Part shown: positions 52,549 to 61,649 of the stretch, one piece after another
How the letters are laid out: every line of letters begins with the position of its first letter
Position numbering within the stretch: the first letter of the stretch is position 1
NCBI GenBank assembly: GCA_030693705.1
Contig: JAUYAB010000064.1
Location: 1-61,649, forward strand
Length of the DNA stretch: 61,649 bases
Origin: Ignavibacteria bacterium
GTDB lineage: Bacteria > Bacteroidota > Ignavibacteria > Ignavibacteriales > Ignavibacteriaceae
Direction: 5' to 3'
Notes under the pieces: generated by a model
Seen by the model: the letters and a program-made list of their open reading frames with translations, nothing else
Told to the model about the DNA's origin: nothing
The model's database searches: none
Made by a program: the position numbers and the translations under genes

Positions 52549-54132
52549 ATGATTGAATCAATTGTTGAAACAGAAAAAATGTTTAGGTCCATCAATCCGG
52601 CAACGGGTGAAGTAATTGGATCGACCAAAAAAAATTCAATTGAAGAATTACTCGATGCTGTTAAAAGCGCAAAAGCTGCTCAGAAACTTTGGGCGGCAAA
52701 AAGTTTTTCCGAAAGGGCAAAACATCTTTTTACGATCCGCGATTACCTTGTAGCCCACGCGGATGAAATTTCGGAGATCATTTCAAAAGATTCCGGCAAA
52801 ACCAGAGTTGACGCCATTAGCACGGAAGTGCTTTCGTCTGCAATGGCAATTACTTATTACGCAAAAAATGCAGAATCTGTTTTACAAAGAAAAAAACTTA
52901 GCGGCGGCAGCATTCTTACTATTAACAAACGCTCTTATGTTGACCGCGTTCCTTACGGTGTGATTGGTATTATCAGTCCGTGGAATTATCCTTTTGCGAT
53001 TCCTTTCCACGAAGTTGCGATGGCATTAATTACCGGTAATGCCGTTATTCTGAAAACAGCAACGCAGACGCTTGAAGTTGGGAAAGCATTAAAAGCTTGT
53101 ATTGACGCGGGTAATCTGCCCCACGGACTTTTCCATTTTCTCAACATTCCCGGCAATATAGCAGGAGACGCTTTTATTGAATCGGGAATTGATAAATTAT
53201 TTTTTACCGGATCAGTTCCAGTCGGCAAACAATTGATGAAAAAAGCGAGCGAAAAACTTCTTCCTATTTCACTTGAACTTGGCGGCAACGATGCAATGAT
53301 CGTTTGTGATGATGCAAATATTTACCGCGCAGTTAGCGGCGCAATTTGGGCCGGTTATTCAAATGCGGGACAATCATGCGCCGGTGTTGAACGCATTTAT
53401 GTTGACGAAAAAATTTACGATTCTTTCGTCACTTTGCTAAAAAAGAAATTGAGTGAAATGAATATTGGCGCCGATACAAACTTTAACGTGGCTGTCGGTT
53501 CATTAACAACTGAAAAACAATTGGAAACTGTTAAAAAACACGTTGCCGATGCGCGTGAAAAAGGGGCGACTATTTTTACCGCAAATAACACTGCGTCAGA
53601 ACAGAAAGGATTATTTCATCCGTTAACCGTAATAGAAGATGCTACAAACGAGATGCTCGTTCAGCGGGAAGAAACATTTGGACCGGTTGTAACGGCAACT
53701 AAATTTCATTCGGTAGAAGAAGCGATCAAATTAGCGAATGATTCTTCGCTTGGTTTAACGGCATCTGTTTGGACAAAGAATAAAACCAAAGCTCACCGAA
53801 TTGCAGCTCAACTTGAAGTCGGTTCGGTGATGATAAATGATCACTTGATGAGTCATGGACTTGCAGAAACTCCCTGGGGCGGATGGAAGGAGTCCGGTTA
53901 TGGAAGAACTCACGGCTATCTTGGACTCGAAGCGATGACTCAACCTCGCGTGGTGATTGATGACATTATACCGGGTCTGCAAAAAAATATGTGGTGGCAT
54001 CCGCATTCAAAACAAGTTTACGATGGTTTAAAAGGAGGAATGCATTTTCTTTATTCGAAAAACTTATCGCTTCGTTTTACGGGAATGATAAATCTTGTTA
54101 AAGTTTTTCTGAGGAGTTTTAGAAGAAACTGA
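52549..54132 (+). CDS. Aldehyde dehydrogenase family protein
   Basis: 527 residues from ATG 52549, with AGAAAAGGAA upstream. NAD(P)-binding GIISPWNYPFAIP and the motif FTGSVPVGKQ; catalytic Glu243 (LELGGND) and nucleophile Cys277 (NAGQSCAGVERIY). WGGWKESGYGRTHG near the end is typical. It oxidises an aldehyde to the acid; residues after about 490 form an extra tail. Substrate unknown. Confidence 0.95.
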   Translation: MIESIVETEKMFRSINPATGEVIGSTKKNSIEELLDAVKSAKAAQKLWAAKSFSERAKHLFTIRDYLVAHADEISEIISKDSGKTRVDAISTEVLSSAMAITYYAKNAESVLQRKKLSGGSILTINKRSYVDRVPYGVIGIISPWNYPFAIPFHEVAMALITGNAVILKTATQTLEVGKALKACIDAGNLPHGLFHFLNIPGNIAGDAFIESGIDKLFFTGSVPVGKQLMKKASEKLLPISLELGGNDAMIVCDDANIYRAVSGAIWAGYSNAGQSCAGVERIYVDEKIYDSFVTLLKKKLSEMNIGADTNFNVAVGSLTTEKQLETVKKHVADAREKGATIFTANNTASEQKGLFHPLTVIEDATNEMLVQREETFGPVVTATKFHSVEEAIKLANDSSLGLTASVWTKNKTKAHRIAAQLEVGSVMINDHLMSHGLAETPWGGWKESGYGRTHGYLGLEAMTQPRVVIDDIIPGLQKNMWWHPHSKQVYDGLKGGMHFLYSKNLSLRFTGMINLVKVFLRSFRRN

Positions 54133-54156
54133 AAATAGCATTGGGACGCAGAATTC

Positions 54157-54714
54157 TTAAGATTTATTTCTCCCATATTTTACCTTAGGTTCCTTAATTT
54201 GAAATCCAATTGGGATTTTGGGTTTTTCTTCATCTTTCATCAGTTGTCTGATAGCTTCAAAAACCATTTGAAAATTTTCGTCATACTTGGCTTCAAGTTC
54301 GGCAATTTTTTGAGCCAAATGTTTGTTCGTTTCCAAGAGCGTTCTCATTTGAACGAAAGTTCGCATTATTGCAATATTTACTTCAATGGCTTTTTCACTT
54401 TTAAGAACAGAAGAAAGCATAGCAACCCCTTGTTCTGTAAACGCAAGTGGAAGAACAGGGCTGTTTTTGTACTGCTTGAACCTATCACAATTTGTGATAA
54501 GTCCTTTCCATTCCTTTCGTGATAATTGGAAAAGAAAGTCTGGTGGAAACCTTTTCTTATTCCTTTTTACCGTTTGCTTTAGAATTCTATTTTCAGTTTG
54601 ATAAAGAAACGCAAGATCGAAGTCGAGAATCACTTTTTCACCATGAAGAAAAAGGATGAGATTAGAAATAAAAGTTTCGTTTGCCAGTGCTTTGGTTTTT
54701 GTAATCTTTACCAT
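54157..54714 (-). CDS. ORF6N domain protein
   Basis: 185 residues. VILDFDLAFLYQTENRILKQTVKRNKKRFPPDFLFQLSRKEW is the ORF6N pattern, common in phage and mobile-element anti-repressor-like proteins, followed by LAFTEQGVAMLSSVLKSEKAIEVNIAIMRTFVQMR and a coiled coil. It probably binds DNA. Sited between unrelated metabolic genes, it may be a phage relic. Confidence 0.85.
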   Translation of the reverse strand: MVKITKTKALANETFISNLILFLHGEKVILDFDLAFLYQTENRILKQTVKRNKKRFPPDFLFQLSRKEWKGLITNCDRFKQYKNSPVLPLAFTEQGVAMLSSVLKSEKAIEVNIAIMRTFVQMRTLLETNKHLAQKIAELEAKYDENFQMVFEAIRQLMKDEEKPKIPIGFQIKEPKVKYGRNKS

Positions 54715-54723
54715 GAAAAATAT

Positions 54724-55188
54724 CTACTTCATCTTCCATTCATTCAGAAAACCAATTAGTTTCTCTTTACTGTAAGATTTCTCTGCCTCCAATTCACCGG
54801 TGTTTTGAGAATGAAGCAGCTTTCCATCTTTTTCTAAAACAAAAAAGTGAGGATAACCGTCAACTTTTGGAAACTTAGCCAAAACCGTTTCGTTCTTATT
54901 CTCTTTGCTGTAATTAACTTTAACTACAACAAAATTTGCGCGTAGCGTTGAATCTATTTCTTGATCTGCTAAAATAAATTCATCCAAACGGTGGCACCAA
55001 ATGCACCACTCGCCGCCGATATCAAGCAGAATTCTTTTATTTTCTTTTACCGCTTGCACGACCGCATTTTCAATGTCCTTAGCAGCATTACGCGTGGGAT
55101 CAAATTTTTCCCGTTCCTTTTTCTGGGCAGTTGTTGAGAAGGACAAAATGAGTATTACAAATAGTGCAAGTTCAATTATACGTTTCAT
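54724..55188 (-). CDS. Secreted thioredoxin-like protein
   Basis: 154 residues. A signal peptide (ELALFVILILSFSTTAQ) and a thioredoxin fold with the active motif CIWC in LDIGGEWCIWCHRLDEF. YPHFFVL holds the cis-Pro. It is a periplasmic thiol-disulfide protein similar to the DsbD C-terminal or DUF255-type domains. Confidence 0.88.
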   Translation of the reverse strand: MKRIIELALFVILILSFSTTAQKKEREKFDPTRNAAKDIENAVVQAVKENKRILLDIGGEWCIWCHRLDEFILADQEIDSTLRANFVVVKVNYSKENKNETVLAKFPKVDGYPHFFVLEKDGKLLHSQNTGELEAEKSYSKEKLIGFLNEWKMK

Positions 55189-55199
55189 ATTATCTCCAA

Positions 55200-56174
55200 T
55201 TACTTTTCTGAAAAAATATTTTTAACCAAATTGAATTCATCATCGGTCAATGGTTTATTCATTGCTGATAGATTCACTTTTACTTGATGCAAGTTTCTGA
55301 ATCCAGGGATGACTGTTCCGACAACATTATATTTTAAAAGATATTGTAGAGCCACCCGTGCAAGGTCTTCAACTGATGAACCGAAATGCTTTTTTATTCT
55401 TGAGATCTTCGATTCGATATTTTCCAAATTTTCTCTTGAGAATTTCTGCGAACCTCTTCTATGATCTCCTTCAGCAAATTGCGGCGGATTATTTTTATCA
55501 TACTTTCCTAACAAAAGTCCTTGAGCAAGCGGACTGAAAGCGACGAACGACATTTTATATTCTTCAAGTAATTTTCGCGTCGGAGTTCCATCAGCTATGA
55601 ATTTGTCATCCATCGCGTGCGCCCAGCTTTGAAGCACATCCGGTTTGACTTTGGGAACAAGTTTCATAAAATCTTCGTGTGAGTAAGCCGACTGCCCGAT
55701 GAAACGAATTTTTCCTTCTTCTTTTAAGCGATAGATCATTTCAACCGCATCATCAAGATATTCATCGTGATCGCCAAAATATCCATGATGAAAATAATAA
55801 AGATCAATGTATTCGCGTTTCAAATTTACGAGAGATTGTTCGCATTGATGACGAATATGCTGCTGTTCATACGCATTGGCAGCGGTTCCGGGAAACCATC
55901 CGATCTTTGTTGCAATCGATACATCTTTTGTTCTGTCGCCGAGAATTCGTGCTAACATTCTTTCCGCTTTACCGTTGCCGTAAACATCAGCATTGTCAAA
56001 ATGATTAACGCCGTTTTCAATTGTATAATTAACTGCTTGAGCCGCTTCTCCCTCATCAACATTCGCCCAGCCGTTCGGCTGTCCGTTCACCCAGTTAAGT
56101 CCGCCGAGTGTCCAGCAGCCGAGTGAGATTTCCGAAACAGCTAAATCTGTTTTTCCAAGTTTTCTGTATTGCAT
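55200..56174 (-). CDS. Aldo/keto reductase
   Basis: 324 residues from ATG 56174, preceded by AAAGGTGG; a GTG nine bases upstream is the alternative. Asp60 and Tyr65 (FDNADVYGNGKAE), Lys90 (IATKIG), a His in YYFHHG, and VIPGFRN at the end. A paralogue of 6558-7553. Confidence 0.92.
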   Translation of the reverse strand: MQYRKLGKTDLAVSEISLGCWTLGGLNWVNGQPNGWANVDEGEAAQAVNYTIENGVNHFDNADVYGNGKAERMLARILGDRTKDVSIATKIGWFPGTAANAYEQQHIRHQCEQSLVNLKREYIDLYYFHHGYFGDHDEYLDDAVEMIYRLKEEGKIRFIGQSAYSHEDFMKLVPKVKPDVLQSWAHAMDDKFIADGTPTRKLLEEYKMSFVAFSPLAQGLLLGKYDKNNPPQFAEGDHRRGSQKFSRENLENIESKISRIKKHFGSSVEDLARVALQYLLKYNVVGTVIPGFRNLHQVKVNLSAMNKPLTDDEFNLVKNIFSEK

Positions 56175-56450
56175 AGCAGCCACCTTTTTTCTTTCAAAAT
56201 TAAGAAAAGATTAGGAGAAATAGTAATTGAAACCGGGGTGTGAATGAATAGTTGATTGATTGAATTGTTGAATGGAAGCATTGAACGTTTCAACTTTGTT
56301 TTTTGTGCAAGTTGTTTGCCGCATTCATCCATGCTTTCATTCATTCATTCATTCTTTAAACTTTACGTCTAAAGATTTTTTAATCACAATTTATGACAGT
56401 ACCACGAAGTTTAATCCAAAAGATTTTGTTAAATTTAAAATAAAAACTTT

Positions 56451-56945
56451 ATGAAAATATTATATATAGTACGTCATGCAAAATCAAGCTGGGAAAGCGG
56501 AATTACAAAAGATTTTGACCGCCCCTTAAATAACCGCGGAAACCACAGCGCGGATATTATGTCAAAATTTATTTCTGAAAAAGAAATTAAGATCGAAAAG
56601 ATAGTTTCGAGTCCGGCGAAAAGAGCAATAACCACCGCAAAGATTTTTGCAAAAGCATTGAAGATAAATGAATCAGAAATTCAGCTTGAAGAAAAGATTT
56701 ATGAAGCCTCGCTAAAGACTCTTCTTGAAGTAGTTCACGAATTGGATGATTCTGTTTCGTCGGTAATGCTATTCGGACATAATCCGGGGTTAACTTCACT
56801 GGCAAATAATTTTGGAGCAAAGATCGATAATCTACCGACGTGTGCAATTGTAGCGTTTGAGTTTGATGCTGCACATTGGGATGAAGTTAAAAAAGGGAAG
56901 CTCCTTTTTTATGAGTACCCGAAAAAACATATTAACGAAGATTAA
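56451..56945 (+). CDS. sixA: SixA-like histidine phosphatase
   Basis: 164 residues. The phosphohistidine motif is RHAKSSWESG near the N-terminus and the second His lies in LFGHNPGLTSLAN. E. coli SixA dephosphorylates a phosphotransfer protein; the target here is not known. Short length and no extra domain fit SixA. Confidence 0.88.
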   Translation: MKILYIVRHAKSSWESGITKDFDRPLNNRGNHSADIMSKFISEKEIKIEKIVSSPAKRAITTAKIFAKALKINESEIQLEEKIYEASLKTLLEVVHELDDSVSSVMLFGHNPGLTSLANNFGAKIDNLPTCAIVAFEFDAAHWDEVKKGKLLFYEYPKKHINED

Positions 56946-56957
56946 GACCAAAATATT

Positions 56958-57710
56958 TTAGTTGAGTAGTCTGATAATCTCTTGATGAATTTCCGAACTC
57001 GCTGCGATAATGCTTTCACCTTTTGTCGCCTCATTTCCATAATAATCTGTGATTGTTCCTTTTGCGCCGCGAATAATTGGGATGACGGCTGAAGAATCCC
57101 AAATGTTCATTATCGGATCGATCATAATATCAGCATAACCGGTGGCGACTAAATAGTAACCGTAGCAGTCGCCCCAATTGCGGTAAAGTTTTACTCGGTG
57201 GATCAGCGCATCGAACTTTTTTGCATCCTGATATTTTTCAATGTTCAAATGATCGGTGGTTAAAAGAGTTGCTTCAGAAAGCGAAGCGCATTTTCTCACT
57301 TCGGTTTTTACTCCGTTAAGTTCGCACGAATTGTTATCGCCGATCAAGAATTCATTTAATACAGGTTGATTGATCACTCCAAGGATCGGTTCACCATTTT
57401 TCGTTAACGCGATCAATGTTCCGAATGTAACTGTTCCGGTGATAAAACTTTTTGTTCCGTCAATCGGATCAAGGATCCATTTGTATTCCGCAGTTTCGTT
57501 GTGCGTGCCGAATTCTTCTCCGATAATTCCATGCTGCGGATATTCTTTCATTATCAATTCACGCATTTTTTCTTCAGCGGTTTTATCAGCTATGGTAACA
57601 GGCGATTCATCTGCTTTAGAATCAACCGAAACGTGTGTGCGGAAATAGTTGCGGATAATTTTCCCGGATTCTTCAGCCAGATATTTAGAAAATATTTTTA
57701 ATTCATTCAT
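56958..57710 (-). CDS. Inositol monophosphatase-family phosphatase (histidinol-phosphatase-like)
   Basis: 250 residues. Metal-binding GEEFGT and LDPIDGTKSFI, and WDSSAVIPII near residue 215. The HisN/IMPase group dephosphorylates small sugar phosphates, histidinol phosphate or inositol phosphate; I cannot decide which. It overlaps the glycosyltransferase stop (ATGA). Confidence 0.9.
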   Translation of the reverse strand: MNELKIFSKYLAEESGKIIRNYFRTHVSVDSKADESPVTIADKTAEEKMRELIMKEYPQHGIIGEEFGTHNETAEYKWILDPIDGTKSFITGTVTFGTLIALTKNGEPILGVINQPVLNEFLIGDNNSCELNGVKTEVRKCASLSEATLLTTDHLNIEKYQDAKKFDALIHRVKLYRNWGDCYGYYLVATGYADIMIDPIMNIWDSSAVIPIIRGAKGTITDYYGNEATKGESIIAASSEIHQEIIRLLN

Positions 57711-58825
57711 GGTTTTTCATTTAAAGCTTGTTTATAAATTGAAATTACTTTCTCTGTGAGATAATCTAAATCGAAATACTTGACGGCTCTTTCTCGTGAT
57801 AATTTCCCGAACTGTTCTCTTTTTTCTTTTGATGAAATGAGTCGTTCAAGTTTTTCGGCTAAATCGTTTCCGTTTTTTTTCTCAAAAAGAAAAGAAGTTT
57901 CTCCATCAATCGCGATATCGAGAATACCATCCGAATTTGAGCATACCGACGGAATTCCCATTGCCATTGCCTCAACCAGCGCTATGCCAAATGCTTCAGA
58001 ATGCGAAGGGAAACAAAAAATATCGAGCGCCGCCAGCACTTCAGGCGTGTCGGAACGGAATCCGGCAAAAACAACATTCTTTAACTGATAATCATCAACA
58101 AGTTTTTTAACTTGAGTTGCATAAGCTTCTTCTCCTCTACTTGCTTCACCAACAATAAAAAATTTTAAGTTTGAAAATTTCTTACTCAATTTATCAGCGG
58201 CAAGTAAAATTTCTTCATGTCCTTTCCCCGGACTAAACCTGGCAAGCATCCCGATCACGATTTCATCATCAGTAAAACCAAATTCATTTCTCACTTTGTC
58301 TTTATCAATTTTCTCAGGATCAAATCGTTTTGTATCCACGGCATTATGGAGCAAAAGAATTTTATTCTCAGTTAAAGGACAAGTATCCATCAGATTTTTT
58401 TTTATCACTTCGCTGATAGCGAGCACATAAGTTACGCGATTATAAACCCATCGATGCAGTATATCTTTTTTAACGATGAACGATCCGACTTGTTTGGTCA
58501 AGAAAAGTGGAATTTTACTTCCTATGATTTTTAACGCCGGAACAAGCACCCACAAATCCTTTGAAGCCTGTGTGTGGACGAGATCAAATTTTCCATTTAA
58601 GATGATACGCGAAAGTTTGAACGATTGCACCGGATGAAAATATCCCGATGCTTTTAACTTGTGAAAAATTAGTTTTTGTTTTTCCGCTTCTTTATGCAAA
58701 CGTGAATCTTTAAAACATAAAAGTTCAACTTCAACATTCCGCTTCAACAACTGATGAACCGCCGTCAGCGTGAACATTTCCATTCCGCCCCAGCTTTTAG
58801 ATAAACATGAATAGAGAATTTTCAT
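57707..58825 (-). CDS. Glycosyltransferase family 4
   Basis: 372 residues. N-terminal acceptor domain (MKILYSCLSKSWGGMEMFTL) and the GT-B donor part: GMLARFSPGKGHEEILLAADKL, then SEAFGIALVEAMAMGIPSVCSN with the two glutamates. It adds a sugar to a cell-surface glycan or glycolipid. First gene of a two-gene unit. Confidence 0.92.
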   Translation of the reverse strand: MKILYSCLSKSWGGMEMFTLTAVHQLLKRNVEVELLCFKDSRLHKEAEKQKLIFHKLKASGYFHPVQSFKLSRIILNGKFDLVHTQASKDLWVLVPALKIIGSKIPLFLTKQVGSFIVKKDILHRWVYNRVTYVLAISEVIKKNLMDTCPLTENKILLLHNAVDTKRFDPEKIDKDKVRNEFGFTDDEIVIGMLARFSPGKGHEEILLAADKLSKKFSNLKFFIVGEASRGEEAYATQVKKLVDDYQLKNVVFAGFRSDTPEVLAALDIFCFPSHSEAFGIALVEAMAMGIPSVCSNSDGILDIAIDGETSFLFEKKNGNDLAEKLERLISSKEKREQFGKLSRERAVKYFDLDYLTEKVISIYKQALNEKP

Positions 58826-58844
58826 TGTTAGTTTTCAATACTTT

Positions 58845-58922
58845 GTAGGTCGAAACTCCGTTTCGACCATGATATAAACAAGATTAAGCAAAGCGCATGG
58901 GCGATTCGGAGAATCGCCCTAC
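58845..58922. repeat. REPIN-like inverted repeat pair, second copy
   Basis: GTAGG leading into hairpin GGTCGAAAC-TCC-GTTTCGACC (58848-58868), 30 bases, hairpin GGGCGATTC-GGA-GAATCGCCC (58899-58919), ending CCTAC. The layout and core bases match 19905-19992. Confidence 0.8.
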
Positions 58923-58948
58923 AATTTTCACTTTAGTTTGATGACAGC

Positions 58949-60289
58949 TCAATAATTTTTTTTAAGAGTAGTATTTTTATAATAATGCGAAAGTATTTCG
59001 TCGAAGAAGAAACCGGATTGAGCCATTAACGCTGCGCCGATTTGACAAAGCCCTGCGCCGTGTCCCCAACCTGCGCCATGCAGAATAAATTTTTGCGGCA
59101 CGCCGTTTACTTCATCCCCTTTATCAAACACAATTGCCGAACTATATAAATGCGATTTAGATAGGAGTTTTCTAATTTCCAATTCCTTTCCGATGATCAT
59201 CGTCTTCTTTGAACCTACAACTTTTAATTTGATCAACCGCGCGGAAGCGCCGCGCTGGAGCGGAATAAAATCAAGAATGTCTCCAAAATCAATTTTGCTT
59301 TTTTCTTTTACCAGTTCGGCAATTTCGGTTTGTGTATATTCAACTTTCCAACGGTAAAAATCGGTTGTCTCCTGATCATAATCAAGAAGCACTTGAGCAA
59401 GAACTTCCTTGTCAATGGTGTTGCAGAAAGCCGGTGGTGAAGAAAGAATCCATTTGCGGGCGTTTCGTTCTTTTGAAAAATCTATAGTATAATTTTCCGG
59501 TTCATATTTATAATCAACAACGGGGAGAAGATAATTGTAATGTTTCGGTTCCCAGATATTCTCGAATGCTTCCGAGATTCCGCCGCACGATTTTGAAAAC
59601 CGCGCATCGCAAATTTCCTCACCGCTCATTAAGACTAATCCGCGTGTTTCATTTACGGCAAGTTTAGAAATGTCCGTATAAATTTTTGTTATCCCTTGAT
59701 ACCGTTGACAATGGTCGTCAGCGCAAACATCAAAGTGTTCGTGGTCTTCGCGGTCGTACCAGCGGATAATTTCATCCTCATTTTGTGTTGAGGTTTCGTG
59801 TTCAAGGTTTTCTTTTTTAATTTTTTTTGCTTTAACAATCTGCGCCATCACCCAACTGCGGGAAACTATTGCATGCGCTTTTAAGAGCTGCAGTGTTCCT
59901 TTCGCGCTCATTTCGGAAGAGATAACGCTCGTTAAATATTCTTCCAATGGAACAATGTTTATTGCATGAATTTTATTTCCGATGCGAAGCAGTTTTAGCC
60001 AGCCTTTGAAACTCTGTTTCTCTTTTCTTTCCCAGTGAAACTTTACGCCGATGGTAACATCGCGCAAAGTAAAATGTTCGGTTGCATGGTTTGAAGGAAC
60101 GAGCAAAATCTCGTTTTCAAATAGCATTGCGGTATCGTTTTGACTTAATTCAATTTTGTCGTTTACAATTTTGGCTTTGCAAATTCCGCTTAAAAACTGC
60201 TGACTTCCTTTAATTCGGAAGTTCCCATGCAATTCAAACTTTATTTTTTTTTCGAAAAGGATTCCGACGCTGATTTTGGGCTCGTTCAT
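58949..60289 (-). CDS. SpoIID/LytB domain protein
   Basis: 446 residues. SpoIID signature: LEEYLTSVISSEMSAKGTLQLLKAHAIVSRSW (about 115-150) and the C-terminal HGAGWGHGAGLCQIGAALMAQSG. The Bacillus sporulation member is a peptidoglycan lytic transglycosylase. No signal peptide is obvious at this start. A sporulation role is not implied here. Confidence 0.92.
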   Translation of the reverse strand: MNEPKISVGILFEKKIKFELHGNFRIKGSQQFLSGICKAKIVNDKIELSQNDTAMLFENEILLVPSNHATEHFTLRDVTIGVKFHWERKEKQSFKGWLKLLRIGNKIHAINIVPLEEYLTSVISSEMSAKGTLQLLKAHAIVSRSWVMAQIVKAKKIKKENLEHETSTQNEDEIIRWYDREDHEHFDVCADDHCQRYQGITKIYTDISKLAVNETRGLVLMSGEEICDARFSKSCGGISEAFENIWEPKHYNYLLPVVDYKYEPENYTIDFSKERNARKWILSSPPAFCNTIDKEVLAQVLLDYDQETTDFYRWKVEYTQTEIAELVKEKSKIDFGDILDFIPLQRGASARLIKLKVVGSKKTMIIGKELEIRKLLSKSHLYSSAIVFDKGDEVNGVPQKFILHGAGWGHGAGLCQIGAALMAQSGFFFDEILSHYYKNTTLKKNY

Positions 60290-60431
60290 ATATATGGCTT
60301 ACGATGTTGGAAAAAGATTCTGTTTCAAATATAAGAAAAGCAACGTTGAAATGCCTGGACTTTCGCAGTCCGTCATCTAAATTTCTCTGTTTCTTTTTAC
60401 CGGTTGAAAAAGTAATTTGCCGTTGAAAAAG

Positions 60432-61457
60432 ATGCAAAAAGAAAATCAATTATATGAAGCCAAATGGTGGCAGCCCGAAAAGAACAAATTGCTCTGCACA
60501 CTTTGTCCCCGATATTGCACGATCGGTGAAGGGCAAAACGGTTTTTGTTTTATCAGAAAAAATATCGATGGGAAGCTCTATTCGCTTGGATACGGGAGAC
60601 CCACCGGCTTTGCAATCGATCCGATAGAAAAAAAACCGTTGAACCACTTTTTGCCTGGAAGCCAAATCCTCAGTTTCGGAACTGCCGGCTGTAATCTCGG
60701 ATGTAAGTTTTGCCAAAACTGGACGATGAGCAAAGCAAGACTCGACGAAAATAATTCTTTTTATGCCTCTCCCGAAGAAGTTGTTCAACTGGCAAAGAAA
60801 CAGAAAGTCCCTTCAATTGCTTTCACCTATAACGATCCTACAATTTTTGGAGAATACGTAATTGATATTTCTAAAATTGCGAGAGAAGAAAAAGTAAAAT
60901 CGGTTATGGTAACCGCCGGATATATTGATAAACAAGCCCGGAAAGAGATTTACAAATATATCGATGCAGCAAACGTTGACTTGAAAGCCTTCTCCGAAAC
61001 ATTTTACCACAAACTAACTTTTTCCCATTTGCAAAATATTCTTGAGACGCTGCTCTGGTTGAAGAACGAAACCGGTGTTTGGCTGGAAATTACAACGCTC
61101 CTCATTCCCGGAGAAAATGATTCTGCCGATGAACTAAAAAAAATGATCGATTGGATTTTAAAAAACCTTGGAGATGAAGTTCCGCTTCATTTTACCGCTT
61201 TTCATCCCGATTTCAAATTGCTGCATAAACCAAGCACGCCGCCGCAAATACTCTTTTCCGCAAGACAAATGGCTTTGAAGAAGGGAATTAAATATTGCTA
61301 CACCGGCAATATTCATCATCCTGAAGGACAAACAACTTTTTGTCCAAAATGTAAAACAAAATTAATTGTGCGTGATTGGCATACCGTTATACGTACTAAT
61401 ATTAAGAATAATGAATGTCTAAATTGCGGTGCAGTTATTTGCGGAATTTTCAGTTAA
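60432..61457 (+). CDS. Radical SAM enzyme of the AmmeMemoRadiSam type (COG1180)
   Basis: 341 residues from ATG 60432; a TTG at 60417 would add five residues. The S-adenosylmethionine 4Fe-4S motif is CNLGCKFC (Cys87, 91, 94). The N-terminal CTLCPRYC (Cys22-29) and the final CPKC...CLNCGAVIC are the cysteine clusters seen in the AmmeMemoRadiSam radical SAM subfamily. Its partners are not in the window. Confidence 0.9.
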   Translation: MQKENQLYEAKWWQPEKNKLLCTLCPRYCTIGEGQNGFCFIRKNIDGKLYSLGYGRPTGFAIDPIEKKPLNHFLPGSQILSFGTAGCNLGCKFCQNWTMSKARLDENNSFYASPEEVVQLAKKQKVPSIAFTYNDPTIFGEYVIDISKIAREEKVKSVMVTAGYIDKQARKEIYKYIDAANVDLKAFSETFYHKLTFSHLQNILETLLWLKNETGVWLEITTLLIPGENDSADELKKMIDWILKNLGDEVPLHFTAFHPDFKLLHKPSTPPQILFSARQMALKKGIKYCYTGNIHHPEGQTTFCPKCKTKLIVRDWHTVIRTNIKNNECLNCGAVICGIFS

Positions 61458-61629
61458 GAGCGCAAAGTAGTTGTTGAAGGTATTTTAAGATTCAACTTAA
61501 GTATTACTATTTTTTTTCGATAATTTATAAACCATACTTTAGTTGCAAGAGAATATTTTAGGAACAAGAGATTTCATCTTTTATAAAGAATGAGCAATAT
61601 TTTGAACAAAAACCAGCATTCGGGATTCC

Positions 61630-61649
61630 ATGGATAAGATTTTTGAAAC
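61630..61649 (+). other. Possible start of a gene cut by the window end
   Basis: ATG followed by six open codons (MDKIFE). Too short to support a gene; noted only as a possible edge. Confidence 0.15.

Noticed and set aside
58949-60289. A sporulation gene from the SpoIID match
   Set aside because: SpoIID/LytB proteins are common in non-sporulating bacteria, and no other sporulation gene is nearby.

Overview
The window looks like a chromosomal piece of an Ignavibacteria/Bacteroidota-Chlorobi group bacterium. The support is indirect but consistent: low GC, weak or absent Shine-Dalgarno sites before many genes, several promoters of the TTTG-N19/20-TAnnTTTG type (clearest before the tRNA-Met), Bacteroidota-style housekeeping proteins (bS21, RF3, Obg without a C-terminal extension, SecG), and many multihaem cytochromes with NHL propellers. 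No 16S rRNA or species marker is present, so this is an inference.

Layout. 1-515: the trailing end of a CRISPR array (leader and cas genes would lie to the left, outside the window). 516-3000: a small accessory strip with palindromic repeats, a TonB_C/parvulin lipoprotein, an intact VapC toxin with a short antitoxin, and a dead second PIN-type toxin-antitoxin pair bracketed by 59-bp direct repeats. 3003-19092: housekeeping genes (unknown acidic protein-obgE-M48 protease-aldo/keto reductase, tRNA-Met-secG, PBP4-type carboxypeptidase, LOG protein, rpsU, ECF sigma factor, M14 peptidase, thioredoxin-like protein, DUF2461, CYTH, AddB-like nuclease).

19412-34089 is the most distinctive region: a minus-strand cluster with four multihaem c-type cytochromes (4, 8, 12 and at least 13 haem motifs), two NHL propellers, an outer-membrane beta-barrel candidate, a TPR/TlpA-like protein without active-site cysteines, and, upstream, a receiver protein, an NtrC-type sigma-54 activator and a sensor kinase whose periplasmic domain itself carries a c-haem motif. 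A three-haem paralogue faces the cluster from the plus strand. The whole reads as a porin-cytochrome-like electron conduit under the control of a haem-based two-component system; the function is inferred.

34090-37431: degraded gene plus a transferred type II restriction-modification pair. 37613-49909: RF3, a MacAB-like ABC exporter operon with repeated intergenic blocks, and a 1947-residue hybrid histidine kinase with about twelve PAS domains. 49910-52400: gene debris, a RelE/ParE-type toxin-antitoxin pair, a DUF1569 protein and two tandem two-CW proteins. 52549-61457: metabolic and envelope genes (aldehyde dehydrogenase, ORF6N protein, thioredoxin, aldo/keto reductase, SixA-like phosphatase, inositol-phosphatase family, glycosyltransferase, SpoIID-like protein, AmmeMemoRadiSam-type radical SAM enzyme). 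Two REPIN-like inverted repeat pairs lie at 19905-19992 and 58845-58922.
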